64,000 bases of DNA from Berberis thunbergii (GCA_003290165.1 QNQO01010698.1:30810-94809); one strand, 5' to 3'; positions 1 through 14,207 are shown, numbered from the stretch's first letter. A program made the numbers and translations. The notes: a model not told the origin generated them from the letters alone.

Positions 1-246
1 TCTCGAGATGCATAAAAATGCTTCGAGACACGAGCTTGCATGCATCTTTAAAGGGGATGAACGACTTCACCCTCTCTCTCGCTGATTCCCTCGACGTTTA
101 GAATTTCCGCTAGAGCTCTACATCCCTGATTCTAGGGAGCGCACACATCTCAAGAAGAATAGGCGGTGTTGGGCCTCCCACGCTCCCTAGCCAGGATCGT
201 TCTACATAACTAACAATCCATGTTCAGACTCCAGCCAGCAATTAGT

Positions 247-805
247 AGGGGTGGGCAATGTCGGTTCGGTTCGGTTTTGAGCCCCAAACCGATTTCGAAC
301 CAATTTAATTCGGTTTGTCCAAAACCCAAACCGAAACCGAATTTTGTATTTGTAAACCGATGAATTCGGTTGAACCGAATTTCTGATCGGTTTGGTTCGG
401 TTGGACCGAAATTTCAGGCTCAAGCATTTGAAAGACTTTCATTAAAACATGTCAAATTTTTCCACAGGTCCAATTTTTTTCTAGACTCAATTTTTAGCCC
501 AAAATTGAAAATTTTGAGAGAATAGGGTGATTTAGTGCAACAGGGTGTATTGCAATGCATTTGTTGCACTAATCAAGTATTGACACCTACTTTTTATATA
601 GTTATTTATATATATTTAATTAATCGGTCGGTTCGGTTATAAATCGGTCGGTTCAAAACCGCAAACCGATTTTGAACCGTTTATAATCGGTTCGGTTCGG
701 TTTAAATTATTTTCTCTCTACTCATATTTCGGTTCGGTTACCGAACCGAATTTGAAAATCGGTTCGGTCGGTTAACCGAATTTAAATCGGTTTTTGCCCA
801 CCCCT
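247..805. mobile_element. MULE-type MITE, copy 1 (TCGGTTCGG-rich core)
   Basis: The element is bounded by 11-bp terminal inverted repeats, AGGGGTGGGCA at 247-257 and its complement at 795-805. It is flanked by a perfect 10-bp target duplication, AGCAATTAGT, at 237-246 and 806-815. A target duplication of 8-11 bp is typical of Mutator-like elements. The core consists of short degenerate blocks of TCGGTTCGG and its complement, concentrated near both ends, with AT-rich DNA between. There is no coding capacity. It belongs with two further copies at 26785 and 33643 that share the same termini. Confidence 0.85.
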
Positions 806-815
806 AGCAATTAGT

Positions 816-1399
816 GTTTGCACGTTGGACTGTGGATCAAGAAACACTGGTTATTGCCTTAGTGACCAATATTCCATTGGTCCATGTGGTATACTTTAGG
901 AAGCAAATCAAGGGCAACTTGGTAATTCAAAAATGATGCATAAATAACTTTCTCTCTATTAATCAATCACTTCTTTTGTTACACAGTCCACCTTTTATCG
1001 ATCCAGTATGAATTACCCCAAAAACAGATGCATTTATTATGAAGGAGAGATAGCAAAGCAAAATAAAACAAAGCTCTGTTCTGTGCTCCTAATCTTCTCA
1101 ATCCCTAAACTCTCGATTCCCCTCCACTGAACTACCGAGAACCCATCGAATCTCTCAATCGCCCAAACAAAACCCACTTTTCTATTTCCCCACCCGTGCA
1201 AGGACGGCTGAGATCCTCTAAACCCTCATTTCTATCCCCTGTTCGATTCCAATTCTAGGGTTTGCTACTTCTGGTTCAGATCGTGTGCGTTTTTCGGTCT
1301 GGGGTTCTTGTTTTTGTGATGTTTGAACACTGGGTGTTCGCTCGATCTGCGAATTTTGTTGAATTTGAATCGGTAGATCGGGTTTGATTCGGAGGAGAA
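816..1399 (+). promoter_or_regulatory. 5' flank and 5' UTR of the EH-domain gene
   Basis: No open frame of note lies here. The pyrimidine-rich stretch from about 1060 onward, with CTTCTC and CCCTAAAC-like blocks, looks like a plant 5' leader running to the ATG at 1400. I saw no clear TATA box at a convincing distance. The transcription start is not determined. Confidence 0.35.
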
Positions 1400-4300
1400 A
1401 TGGCGGGGCAGAACCAAGCAGATCTGTTCGATACGTATTTTAGAAGAGCGGATTTGGATCGCGATGGAAGGATTAGTGGAGCTGAGGCTGTTGCCTTCTT
1501 TCAAGGCTCCAATTTGCCCAAACCCGTTCTTGCTCAGGTACTGATCCCTTCTTTTCCCATTTGGAATAGTTCGAGTTTAGTGTTTGTGATTGATTTGGAT
1601 CAGTTGATTTTGATTACTGAAAATATGCATTTTGGGGGCGAAATCAATTAAAAGTTTGAAAATTTCAATTCCCTGGATTGGATATAGTTGCATTTCTGTA
1701 AGGTCGATGGTAGGTGGCAAGGGTTCTGATTTCAATTGAGTTGGTTTGTTCTATGGTTCCGAAAATTTGTTCAATTTGGGTATAACTTGAGTGTGATTGT
1801 TATTGTTATATTCAACTCTAATAAAAATGTTTGGCACTGGCATACTTTGGAAAGCGCTCACTTACTTACATTTAGTTGATTCCTTATGGCTATAATTCAG
1901 TGCAAGTGGTTGTACATAATCGTGTTTAGGTTCACTCGGGAGTGATTCGGTGGGGCACATGTTTTTGTTATCTTTCTCAAATTTGTTTTCTAATTAACAT
2001 AGCTTAGAATGTTGACAATGGCCATTGGTGGATTCTTCATTATTGTTTTCAGAAAATGTAACCTGAGAGCTAAGAGAACTGATTACAATAATGGGTAAAA
2101 CCAGAATAAATAACAAGTTCACCAAACAAAACAGACTTCCCCAAAGACACTAGCTATTGCAACATAGAAGAGAGAGAAATAAAAAAAAGAGAGAATCAGA
2201 ACTTTCAAGCCACAAGAAACCTGACAATGCACTAGCTCATGATAATTTAAGATGAGTCAATAACCAACTCAGGGTTATGTTTTTGCTATCCAGAAATTAA
2301 AAATGTTTTTAAGTAGAAAAATAAGCCACTTTTGATAACCAAAACCTACTTTTCAGCCTCATCTTTCAGTGCCAATGCTCTCTTGAAGCTTCCAACAAGT
2401 GGTAGTAATTCATCAGCTTGGGCTAAATAGCTTTAACATGCCAGCCTCATTTATTTTTTCTTTGAAGGTTATTCACACAATCAATTAGAAGGAAAGAACA
2501 ACCTTTCGTGAAACTGAGTTTGCATAATAAATGAATTATAGAAAGGTGAAATGTGAAATTGCTTGCTTAGAAGCTAATTGCATGAGCTTAGCGACAAAGT
2601 TCATAGTTGTCAATTGATCTTGAAATTATCTATTTAATTATTGATAGGCATCTATTATCATTGTTGTTGTTGTTATTATTTTTGTTTCTGTAGACAACTA
2701 CTTTTCTGATTCCATTTTCTTTTTGGTTTTATGCATTTTCTTTTTTCTAAGCTTGAAAACGAATTGTGTTCTATAGTTCTCACTTACCAGAGCTTTTCTG
2801 ATAGCTATTTTATTTAATTGGTGGACAGATATGGAATCATGCTGATTCAAATCGAACTGGTTACCTTGGTCGGCCAGAATTCTATAATGCTCTTAAACTT
2901 GTAACTGTGGCACAATCGAAGAGGGATTTAACCCCCGACATTGTGAAAGCAGCACTTTATGGGCCCGCTGCTGCTAAAATCCCTGCTCCCCAAATAAATC
3001 TTTCAGCGACTCCTGCTCCGCAAGGTTCTGTGAGTGCAGCACCTTCCCCTCAGATGGCTGCATCTACACCTACTGCCTCCCAAAATCTTGGCTTTAGAGG
3101 GCCACAGGGTCCACCAAACGCAGGCATGAATCCACCAAATGCAGGCATGAATCAGCAGTTTTTTCCATCCCAGGGCAATCAGTTCATGAGGCCTCCTCAA
3201 CCTATGCCTGTTGGTGCTGGTTCAGTTACACCACAGGGAATTGCAGGTCAAGGACTCCCAAGGGGAGGTACTATGGGAGCTCCACGTCCTCCAACTTCAA
3301 ATGTCTCAACTGATTGGTTTGCAGGAAGGTCCGGTGGATCTCATGCTGGTGCTACTGCAACCGCACAGGCACCTAACAGAGGTGTTACACCCTCTACACC
3401 TTTGGATGGGTTTGGACAATTGGGGCAGCTGGGACCAACAGCTTCATTACCACCTAGACCACAAGCAAATTCTAGTGTGGCACCTTCAGTTGCACCTAAA
3501 CCTCAGGATCAGGGGCTACCATCATTTCAGTCAACAGCTAAGGATTCGAAAGCGTTAGTTGCATCTGGAAATGGGTTCGCTTCTGATTCTACTTTTGGGG
3601 GAGATGTGTTTTCTGCTGCTCCCTCTCAAGCTAAGCAAAATACATCGACATCATCATTTTCTGCAAGTAGTTTGCCTGTCTCATCCGCTATTGTTCCGAT
3701 GACCAGTGGGCTGCAAACTCCAGCTAAGCAGAGTCCACTTGATGCTTTGCAAAGTACATTTACGATGCAACCTGCAGGTGGTCAGCTACAGCGCACTCAA
3801 TCATCATTAAAACCAAATCAACAGATGCCACCTCAGAGCCCTTCCAGTTTTGTTTCATCTGGATTTTCAGTTGGACCTTCAAACTCAGCTCCCAGCCAGC
3901 CTCAGCTCCCATGGCCAAGGATGACTCCTTCTGACATTCAGAAGTATACTAAAGTGTTTGTTGAGGTCGATACAGATAGAGATGGGAAGATTACTGGTGA
4001 GCAGGCAAGAAATCTTTTTTTGAGTTGGAGACTACCAAGAGGTATGACGCTTCCTATGTTTGAAAATATTTTTATAGCAATTCGTTTGCCATTAGTATTT
4101 TATTTTGGATGATTTGGTGGGACTTGACCAGACATGCATAAAATTCTGTGCCATGTCTTGCTATCAAATGCGCACTTTCCATTTTCTGACAAATAACACT
4201 GTAGAGTTTACATTCTTTGGTTCAGTGATTTTGAAATCTTTGGGTGGATGTTGATGTGGTTTGAAATGGAGCCCCATATAACAGTTTATGGAAATTCTTC

Positions 4301-5523
4301 ACATGGATGTGATTTCTATCTAATTTTCCATTAACAGTGTAATGTGTTATGTGTGACAAGCATGTTCTGTTCATTGCGGTTTCTGTAATTATTCTTCTGT
4401 AAATTTGTTGATGCTTTGGCATCAGCTTTGTACCTTTTATCTTGTTTACATGTGTACTGAGAGGTGGATAATGTGATGATTTATTTTTCTTTTCCCCTCT
4501 AAGTTAAGCTCACTATATTCCCCTGTCACTTGTCAGAGGTATTAAAGCAAGTTTGGGATGTATCCGATCAAGACAATGACAGCATGCTTTCACTGAGAGA
4601 GTTTTGTATTGCACTCTATTTGATGGAGCGGTACAGAGAAGGACGTCCTCTTCCAGCTGTGCTTCCTAGCGGTATCATGCCTGATGATAAACCGATGCCT
4701 ACTGCTGGTCAACATGCAACTGCGTATGGGAATGCAGCTTGGAGACCCACTCATGGTATTGCGTCAGTGTTACTGCTCTAGTTTTCTTTTGGTATATGCT
4801 ACTGTATCTTCATCTATTTTCTATGTTCTTTTTTCTTTTTTTGTAATAGGGATACAACATCAGCATGCAATGCCTGGTGCACAGCCAACACCACCTGCAT
4901 CTGGAATCAGGCCACAAATGCAAGTCCCTCTTCAACCTCAGGCTGATGGTGGTCAGTCCAATCAGCAAAAATCTAAAGTACCATTTTTGGAGAAGCACCT
5001 TGTTAACCAACTAAGTGAAGAAGAGCAGAATAAACTGAACTCTAAGTTCCAGGAGGCATCGGAAGCAGATAAAAAGGTACTGTCTTTATCTGTGCCTCAT
5101 GATGGGACTTAATTGATTACCTTTTAAACTTTTTGTTAACAAAATTCTGATCGTATTTCAGTAATGATTCTAGTGAAAGTGAGTGATAAGGATGAGCACA
5201 TTGCACTAACCTCAAATATAAAGTGAAAAAGAGGCAGAGAGAAGGGTGCTACATTACTTTTGCTTTCGTAACAATTTTAGTTGTGGGAATGGTTTCTAAC
5301 CTCCCACCCCAATTACCTATTTTTTTCACCTCTAACTTATTTTGTATTAATATTTTGACTTTTTGGAATTTATTGGTCATATTTTTCTTTCCATTGTGAC
5401 ATCAAGGTATCTGAAGCTGGAAATTGTTGAGTTATAATTTTTGAAAGGATATGCTAGAAGACAAGTGCTAATATATATATATATATATATACATGTACAC
5501 ACATACATGTGTATATACATGTA

Positions 5524-5558
<35 letters not shown>

Positions 5559-8500
5559 ATACATGTATATATTCAACAACCTTTTCTTTTGATGGTTGAA
5601 ATAGCCATTTATGTTATATTAGTAATTCCTAAGTGCTTAAAACTGAAAATGAGAAATGAAAAAAAAAAAAAAAAAAAAAAAACCATGGAATTGGATTGTT
5701 TAACCCAGTTACTTCTGTATATTGAAGGTGGAAGAACTAGAGAAGCAAATTCTGGATTCAAGGGAGAAGATTGAATTCTATCGCACTAAAATGCAAGAAC
5801 TTGTGAGTAGTTTTACTTCGTGTTTCTATTGGTATTTTATTCTCTGCAGCACAGTTACTACTTTATCTTCATCTGTTAATTTTATTCCTTTTATTTAATA
5901 CAGTCCAAGCTCATACTGATCTTTGTTTTTTATTGTTCTCAAATTACTAGGAAATAGAAGCCGTTATATTCTTATTTTGTAAAGGATGTAGTATTATATA
6001 ATGGAGAATGCTTTATTATATTTATTCATTTATTCATCTTTCTCTAGTTGTAGGATGAACACCTCATAACCCTTTTGTCTTCTGACTGTTACCCAGAAGC
6101 ATGTAGAAACGTTCACTACTTGTGATTGGTGGAGACCGCATCGACGTATAAACCTTGTCCACTTAAAAACTATGTGAGAGACTCTTTGTTTTCATGGTAT
6201 GCGTCATCCTTGTCGACAAGAGCAAGTTCAAATAATTATCTATTATTTTCATGTATTTTCCTATCAACAAAATCAGTTCAGGAGCGATGTGGAGAGTCAG
6301 GATCAATCATGATTGAACTTTGCCAGCAACAAGCCAATTGACAGCATTTAGAAAAAGAAAAGAAAAGAAAATAAAACCATCAGTATATATAAATGGGATG
6401 TGTTTTATAAACAAACATTGGATCATATGTGGTAAAACAGCCAAATAAAAATTCAAAAGCCTCATTTTCAAAAAAAAATTCACTGCCAAGTTAATTGGCA
6501 ATTAATCCGATCGCTTGAAGCCCAAGTAAAGAACCATTAGTTGTCGGTTTGTTGGGGATTGATGAGCAATTTGATGACACAGGAAGGACAAAATAAATAA
6601 ATAAATAAAAACTTGTCGGTGTTTTGTTGTTCCATTGCTTTCAGTTCTTCAAATTGATACTTTGCTACTATTCATTGACCTTTTGGTGATAAATTCACAG
6701 CTATATATTTCACTATTGCGTATATAGTCAAGTCAAAGTTCTAACTGATGTCATGTTATTTCTCATTGAATCACCAGGTTTTGTATAAAAGCAGATGTGA
6801 CAATCGACTTAATGAGATTGTGGAGAGGGCCTCTGCTGACAAAAAAGAGGTACCTTTGAATAGCGTGTATGGTGTACATAAACTCCGTTTTATCTGGATT
6901 TCATGTAAATGGTTACTATAGATATAAACTGTTTAGATTGCTTAAAATTAACTCTTCTTTTTCCATTCAGAGTTTATAGTCTTTGTTTATTTATTACATT
7001 AATCAGTCCAGTGAGTCCCATCTCTATTTCAGGTCGAGGCACTAACAAAGAAATATGAAGAGAAATACAAACAAGTTGGAGATGTGGCCTCTAAATTAAC
7101 TATTGAAGAGGCCACTTTTCGTGATGTTCATGTAAGCCCTTTTATCTCTGACGACAAAGAGTTGTACATGTTGTTTACGCACATCTGACTGTTATGAAAT
7201 ACTTATGGAATCATTATACTTTCTGTGAGATTTTGTAATGATGTCATTTGGTATTATTTATTGGCAGGAGAGGAAAATGGAGTTGTACAATGCAATTGTC
7301 AAAATGGAGCAAGGTGGCAGTGCAGATGGCATTCTTCAGGTAAATTCTGATTGGTGGATTGAATAAAATAATATGTGAATTTGTCTATATTTATCTCATT
7401 GGTTATTTTACAGGTTCGTGCAGATCGCATACAATCGGATCTTGAGGAGCTAGTGAAGGCTTTGAATGAACGATGCAAGAAATATGGATTGAAAGTGAAA
7501 CCAGGCGCTCTTGTTGAGCTTCCATTTGGTATTTTCATGAACATACTTTCTGCTTTTTCGCACAACTCCATTGTACCTAAGATTAAAGTGTTGGACTCAC
7601 TTTTTGTCGACTTTATCAATAGCTTAAGGTAGCTGAACTTGAGTATTTCTCATAACTAATGGTTTATTGTCTAGGTTGGCAACCTGGCATTCAGGAAGGA
7701 GCAGCTGATTGGGATGAAGATTGGGATAAATTTGAAGATGAAGGTGTGATAAGTTAATTTTTATGTTGCATAAGATCGCATTTTAGCCATAAATTTTCTG
7801 GAAAGCATTCTGAAATAACTGTTTGGTCCCTTTCAGCCATTTTCTTTTACTATCAAATGGTTTCTCGGCCTTTTTTAGTTTCTGTACTGTTATGTTGTTA
7901 TTTATTTTATTCAACAACAATGTAAATGCCGTTGACCAAATTGTTATAAGCATTTCCAACATGAAAAGCTGTAATGTGGATTTTTTTTTTCTGTCCTGTT
8001 CATGTTCAGGTTTTACATTTGTCAAGGAACTCACTGTTGATGTACAAAATGTCATAGCTCCTCCAAAAGACAAGTCAAAACCTGCTAGGAAAGCAAAAAC
8101 AACCGAGGACAACGGTTTACCAGCTGCTTCATCCCCAACTTCTGATGAGAAGTTTGAGAAACCTTCCGATTCAAGTGAGCACGTCCATGAGGGCGGTTCA
8201 ACCCATGCTCACAGTGAAGATGAATCAGCAAGAAGCCTGCCAGGAAGTCCTGTAGGAAGGAGTAGTTTAGAAAGCCCATCTCAAGAATTCCACGAGAACC
8301 ATTTTGGAAAGAACAGTGAAGCAGACTCTCCGTTCCACCCAAAAGAAAGTCACAGGTACGACGTGTCATTTTTTTGTGTATTTGTTCTGAGAAATGAGTC
8401 CTACAAGAATTAGGTTCACAGTATAAGGTAGGATCACAGTTGGAACTTTCAAAAACGAGGAAAATCTTAACACTACCAGGAAACAAACTATAATTTCTTA

Positions 8501-11364
8501 GATTTAGAAGATCATAACTGCTGATAATGCAACTTTTGTGATGATTACTTCTGCAGTGGCTATGATGGTGCCGAATCTACAATTTCTGGGGATAAATTTT
8601 TTGATGAACCTACATGGGGTACTTTTGATACTAATGATGATACCGATTCAATATGGGGCTTTAGCACCAAGGTAAGTGATTATTTTTAAATTGTTCAGTT
8701 TAAAGATCGTAATTTATTTGTACTTGGTACATTAGCATTCTCTCTTTCTCACACACACACGCACGCACACCATGATATCTTAGTCAGAGTTGGAAGGAAA
8801 ATCATAACTGGTGGGTACATATATTTTACTAGGCCCAAAAAGATAGATGTAATCTATTATTGAGTGATGGTGAAATGTGGTGTTTGGCTTATCTTAACTT
8901 ATAATTAGTTTTTTATTTCTAATTAATTTTTTCAACCATTTTCGCATTGCATGATGATTTTGATTAGGAGCAATGGTAGTTTAGGGACATAAAATGGTTT
9001 TCATTAATCTAGGAGGAACCACTTCATTTCGGTTTAGCATAAGGACACGACTAGACTAAATATGTTTTAATGCGTTTAAGCTCTTTTTGAGTTTAAATTT
9101 TAAGGAAAATTACAGGTTAACACTAGAAATAATGTGCAAAAATTTTTAGCTTGTTTCGACACTCATCCTTGAGATACATGTTTTAAGATCACCCGATAAT
9201 ATCATGAAGAAATATCTTAGACGTTTGCAATGTAAAAAAGCCACTCACTGTTTTAACCAAGGAAAACCCCACTTAAACATGTATAAATCATTTTGTTGGG
9301 ACTGGTGAATGGAGGGACTATTTTCATTTAGCATGAAAATGATTTTCCAATGAAAATTATGTTTTCACACCCTAGTTCACCGACAAACTTTCGTTGATAT
9401 AAATATGCTGAATTTAGTAGTTTATAACATCATTTCCACAAAAAGGAGACACGGTATATAAGATTAAGCCTATTTGTCCCCTCCCAATGTGTTAAGAATA
9501 TATGGAGAAAATGTTTAATCTCACCGGGCGTGATCCGGGGACAAAGATATTTTTACAAAGAGAATTACACATGCTATTTTATCTACCTAGAAATTCCAGA
9601 ATACCTTGATATTATGTGGGGACGATTATAGATTTGGAGTATCAGAAAATGCTACACAAGGTAGATAATATCCAAACGTTCAATTTCACCATGAATTTGA
9701 TGATTGCATCTAATAGAGTTAGAAATTTCAAAAACTTGCGATTTTTGGCGAGAATGATCTACAAGGCAAAGCGATTGTCCCCTAAAAAATCAACTTATTA
9801 TGAAATTTCTAGGTGGATAAAGTATGTGTTTAGCTTTCTTTGTAAAAAAATCTGTCCCTGGATCCCATACATATTCTCAAGTAATAATGTCTTAATCCTA
9901 TTCTCTAGTATCTACTTAATTTTTTTTGTCGTGGGCGTTTAGTATTTGTGTTGGGTAGTTGGTTGCAAAAACATCATGTTATGAACCATTGTTAGTTTAT
10001 TTTATGTGATAAACCAGGTAGCAATCAATACTTTTAAAAAAATAACTACAATGGAGAAACTTGCAACAAGTAACGATACAACTTACGATATCTTAGCGCT
10101 CAAACACCTTAGCCACATCACTATATCAAATGGGACTTCTATTTGGTTCAAAGGAATTTTTCACGAAAGTTTGCTAAAAGTGTGAAGGAGAGGAGAGGAA
10201 GAGAGAATGGAGAACATGAACGATGATGATATTTATCTTGTTTTTTCCAAAATTTCTTAGGATGAGAGGAAATAATACTCTCCAAATTACCCGATACTTT
10301 TTCTACCCATCTTTTTTCTTTCCTTTTTTCCTTGTGAAATTTTTTATTGAGAATCAAACACACCGGGCCCGTATTACAACCCACCTCTTCAACATAACTT
10401 TAATGTCTATCCAATCTAAATGTTCCATGCTTCGGACTACCTCTCTTTTCAAACAACCCACTGGCTCACAATCAAGGGCTTATCCCGGTCCCCGTTACCC
10501 CTTTATAAAAGGATCCTGCATTATTGACCCACTGTAGGAATGAGGTTGCAACTATGCTGTTCCCTTCTCCGTAAGTAACCACTCCCAGCCACACTCACCC
10601 CAATTGACATTCACAGAAGCTGCATTCATGATTGTGGTTAAATCCTTCCTATTGAGATTATCCATTGTCAAAGTTCTTCAGCGAATTAGGGGGTAAATTT
10701 ACCTGAATTGAAAGCCCTGTTCGGCTACATCATTTTGCTGTTAAAATCATATAGTTGGATCCATGATTTTGTCAATGGCATTGAAAGCCTTGTTCGGCTA
10801 CATTATTTGCTGCTAAAAGCATATAGTTGGATCCATGATTTGTTAATGGCATATCAACCCATTTTGTCAATTTACATGGTTGCAGATATAACTTAGTGTG
10901 ATGTCGTAGTGTCTTTGGTCATTAATCTTGTGGATGAAATATTATTGCAGGCGGACAGAGAGCACCCTGTTTTCGATTCTGGTGAATTGGGTCTTAATCC
11001 GATAAGGACAGATTCCCCACAGGCAGATAGCTTCTATTCGAAGAGGAGTCCATTCAATTTTGCAGATTCTGTGCCTGGAACCCCACAGTTTAGCTCTACC
11101 TTTTCCCCTCCAAGGCACAGTGAGGCGTCTGAGCACTCTTTCGACAACTTCTCAAGGTTCGATTCTTTCAATATGAGTATGAACGACAACAGTTTCTTCC
11201 CACCACGTGAAAATCTTGCGAGGTTCGACTCCATGCGCAGTACAGCCGAGCATAGTCGAGGCTTCCCATCTTTTGATGATGCAGACCCTTTTGGCTCAAG
11301 TGGACCATTTAAGACCTCATCGGAGACTCCTAGAAAAGGTTCTGATGGTTGGAGTGCATTCTAA
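1400..11364 (+). CDS. EH1/Pan1: EH-domain (EF-hand, Eps15/Pan1-like) endocytosis protein, 13 exons
   Basis: My exon model is 1400-1537, 2829-4041, 4537-4755, 4850-5076, 5728-5802, 6778-6849, 7033-7131, 7268-7339, 7414-7528, 7675-7743, 8010-8355, 8557-8671 and 10951-11364. All junctions are GT/AG, the phases agree, and the total is 3174 nt (1057 aa plus stop). The first EH domain (about residues 5-100) has the calcium loop DLDRDGRISGAE at 18-29. A second EH domain (about 405-500) has loops DTDRDGKITGEQ and DQDNDSMLSLRE. Between them lies a Pro/Gln/Ser-rich linker; a charged coiled coil (exons 4-9), an acidic WDEDWDKFED block and a C-terminal DPF motif follow. This order and length match plant AtEH/Pan1 subunits of the plasma-membrane TPLATE endocytic complex, which also serve endocytosis-linked autophagy. 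The gene looks intact. EH1 versus EH2 cannot be settled here. Confidence 0.93.
5471..5572. repeat. TA / GT / ACATGTAT microsatellite in EH gene intron 4
   Basis: A run of (TA)n passes into ACATGTACAC-type repeats and then (GT)n. It sits inside intron 4 of the EH gene, about 150 bp before the acceptor of exon 5. A 20-plus adenine run follows at about 5659-5682. It is probably length-polymorphic. Confidence 0.85.
8672..10950 (+). other. Large last intron (2.3 kb) of the EH gene
   Basis: The intron separates the acidic-motif exon from the terminal exon. It contains a (CA)n tract near 8750 and an 83-bp direct duplication near 10708. No coding exon was recognised. The donor GTAAGT and acceptor TTGCAG fit consensus. 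Confidence 0.7.
10708..10872. repeat. 83-bp tandem duplication in the EH gene intron
   Basis: Two adjacent copies begin with TTGAAAGCC at 10708 and 10791. Each contains GTTCGGCTACAT and ATAGTTGGATCCATGATTT. They differ by a few substitutions and small indels, so the duplication is not brand new. Confidence 0.85.
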
Positions 11365-12660
11365 CCCAGGTTTTCAGTAATGCAAAATCATGTCTCTCAT
11401 ACCCATTTATGCTTCTTCCGCTTGGTTTTGTTCATGGGTACAATGTTCAGGTATTCTGCGTGCTATGTAGGTTGCAGTGACGAAGAGATGTTTGGGATGT
11501 TTTTATCCCTTCGTATTTCTGCACATCTGATTCTTTTCTCTCTTTTTTTATTTTTTATTTTTTTGGCTTGTAAGGATGAGAGTTTTTGTCCTTTTCTTTC
11601 CCGTTTTCATTTTTCTAGTTTTCCATGATGTGCACGCTTCAAATATTCATTATATCATATGGTCATTATTATTTGATATTGGGAGCTCGAGGTTTTATTC
11701 TTTAATTTTTTTTCATTGGAGAAGTTAGCATAATTAGCATGAAAGAAGTTAGCTCGGGGTGAGTACTAGCTTTTTTGTTGGTTCCATTTTACCTTGAATG
11801 CCATGCTTGTGCATAGTTGTGCAATATCCGTTTTTGTCACATTTAGCGATGATGGCATTTAGAGCAGATGTAATGGGATCTTGTTTGGCGCTTCTCATAA
11901 ACTCTGTTAATTGTATCCAGTGTTCAATTTGAGGAAACATTTGATGCTACTGTATCATCAATATTGCAGTAAACTATGGGACACTGTTTACATTTCCAAT
12001 CAACCTTAAAGATGCTTTCCACTTGTTGGATCTTGATCCTTTCATAGTAAGTAAAAGTGTATCTTCATTGCTTCATGTTGAAAGACTCATAAATTTACAC
12101 ATCCCAAAATTGATGGAATAAGTCGGTTCCTTTGTTCGAGGTAAAGTTGCAACATGTCCCTACCAACTAACCATTACATATTTAAATGGTCCGATTGAAT
12201 TTGAATGTTGAAGGCACGGGGAATACCCAAGTACGTATACAGAGTTCACAATCCTATCGTGGAATGTTTAAAGCTCATGCTGAGAGCTTTTTGATCTTAC
12301 CAGTTCACAATAACTCAGATTGCCAAAGGAAAGTAAAGTCATTTGAAAGAAAAGAACTGAAATGGCAAACTGATAGTGATTGTGATGCATGTTAACATGT
12401 CGCAACTGTGTTAAAGTCCATTAGAATCTTTGTTTCAAAGTGATAATGCACAACACAATTTGATATTGAAACGCAGAAGGTTTCATATAAATATTTCTCA
12501 TAACTTTCAGCATTTTGTGAACAGTCCAAAAAAAAAGAAAAAAACCCTCTGAGAAATAATGTGATATTTCTTAATAGAAAATTCAAGTTTCAATGAAAAA
12601 AAATAGGTCATGAGACCTCCTGACACCTGTGACCTCCACATATTTTCTAAATCTCCTTCA
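11365..12660. other. 3' UTR of the EH gene and intergenic DNA
   Basis: The first 250-300 bases after the stop codon are T-rich and look like the 3' UTR. Beyond about 11700 I see nothing but AT-rich sequence with short spurious open frames. Confidence 0.4.
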
Positions 12661-12666
12661 ATCAAA

Positions 12667-14207
12667 ATAGTTTTTTTTTTTGGAAAGTAAGTAGGGTTTT
12701 AAGGATCCATTAACCTTTATTTAAACGAAACACGAGGAAATACATAAACAAACTCTCACAAGAGAGAGTATTCACTTATACAAGCCTAAACTATAGACAA
12801 AATCATCATTTATACCATTTGTTTGCTTTCAAATGTCTATTGAATCTTCGGGGGCAGAGGCTAAAGTCTTTGGTGTAGGCATTAGGAAACTTCTTTGCAA
12901 CCGATTCTATAATCACATCATCACTAAAGAGGTCTGACTCATGCTCTTCTTTAGAAGCTTGACAATTTCCTTGTCTCAACTTACTGCCTGTGCGGTTCTT
13001 GCCCTCTCCCAATGCATCTTTTAACCACATGCATTCTACTATCACTGCATCCCAGCCACGTTCCACAATCGCTTCTTGAGTTGCCAAGGGAACTTCTTTT
13101 CCCTTATCATATTCATATATCATCATTAAGGCACTTTCAACCTCAGTAAGAGTGACATTGTCTTTCAATGCATTTAGTTCCTCTTTGGTGAGATCTTTTA
13201 CATTGCGTTGGACTAATCTATCAACAACAACATTGGTATGGAGCTAGCAAACTATTGACTTTTCCGACTACATCTTCTCAATCGAGTTGGGTGCAATTTC
13301 ATTTGAATGCTTACTTCCCTATTTTTCCTCCAACTCCTTGCAATTCGTTTCTGCTACCTGAGCTTCTTCTATCATAGTTGTTGCCTGATTTTCTTCTGAT
13401 ACAACGATCTTGATGGCTTGCACATTATAGGCAAAGCTTTTGCGCATAGCTTTGTCGGTATCTAGCAAATGTTTTGTTTCTTCAGGGGCATATCCACAAT
13501 TTGGGTCAATCTTCTCTGCCGAGATCTCTGGGCTAATTTCAACTCCATCTTCGTTCTTACCATTATGACCCTCATCTCCGCTACCGATCTTTTTGGGCTT
13601 GAAAGTGTGGCGTCCTCTAGCCATAGTCCAGCCCTCATAATCATTTGCTTGCTCCATTATCTTCTTTTCTTTGTCATTATGGCCAGAGGTTTCACGGTTC
13701 ATCCTCTTGTTGTCCACAAGTTTATAAGCCTTAATAGTCGGTTTCTTGATGCCTTGCTTGTACACCCTTCCCTATTGTGACCAAACATGTTACAATGTGT
13801 GCACTTCACTGGTTTCCACACATATTTAACATCACTCGAATATGTTCTTTCACCATCTACTACAACTGAGATTTGTTTAGGATGTGAGCTTGTAGTATTT
13901 ATTTCAACACAAACTCTAGCGAAGTTCATTCTCACCTAGTCTTATGTTGTTTTATCCAGCAATTGGGGGATACCTACTGCACTCGCTATAGCTTCTAATC
14001 CTTTGGCGCTCCAAATCATGAGAGTATGGTCTTTAAGCAGATCCATATAGGAATTGTATTAAGAGCATCATCTTCAAGAAATGGTCTCCATGGTCTGATA
14101 ATGAATAGCCGACTAGCTATATGAAGAGATTCGATCTCCAGCACCTTTTCTCTATCCTCTTTGATCTGAAACTTGAACACAAGAGTTTTGTCACCATGAG
14201 TTTTCAT
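12667..14207 (-). pseudogene. LINE ORF1 remnant (DUF4283 plus CCHC zinc knuckle)
   Basis: Reading the minus strand from 14207, the first open piece (14207-14016) has the DUF4283 pattern: a phenylalanine-rich FKFQIKEDREKVLE segment, then RLFIIRPWRPF and a PIWICL strand. The next piece (13935-13699) carries a zinc knuckle of the CxxC..GH..C type, KCTHCNMFGHNREGC, preceded by YVWKPV as in plant LINE ORF1 proteins. Lower pieces (13765-13319 and 13168-12806) continue as a charged tail containing GWTMARGRHTF. The pieces lie in different frames and are separated by stops, so the gene is dead. A poly-T run at about 12670 is the expected poly-A tail of a minus-strand LINE or retrocopy. No ORF2 is attached. 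Confidence 0.75.

Noticed and set aside
202..423. 73-residue open frame rich in R, N and P
   Set aside because: It is the translation of the TCGGTTCGG units of the MITE; the composition is a repeat artefact.
9616..9942. 108-residue open frame in the last EH gene intron
   Set aside because: No family resemblance and AT-rich codon use. It lies inside an intron with good splice sites on both sides.
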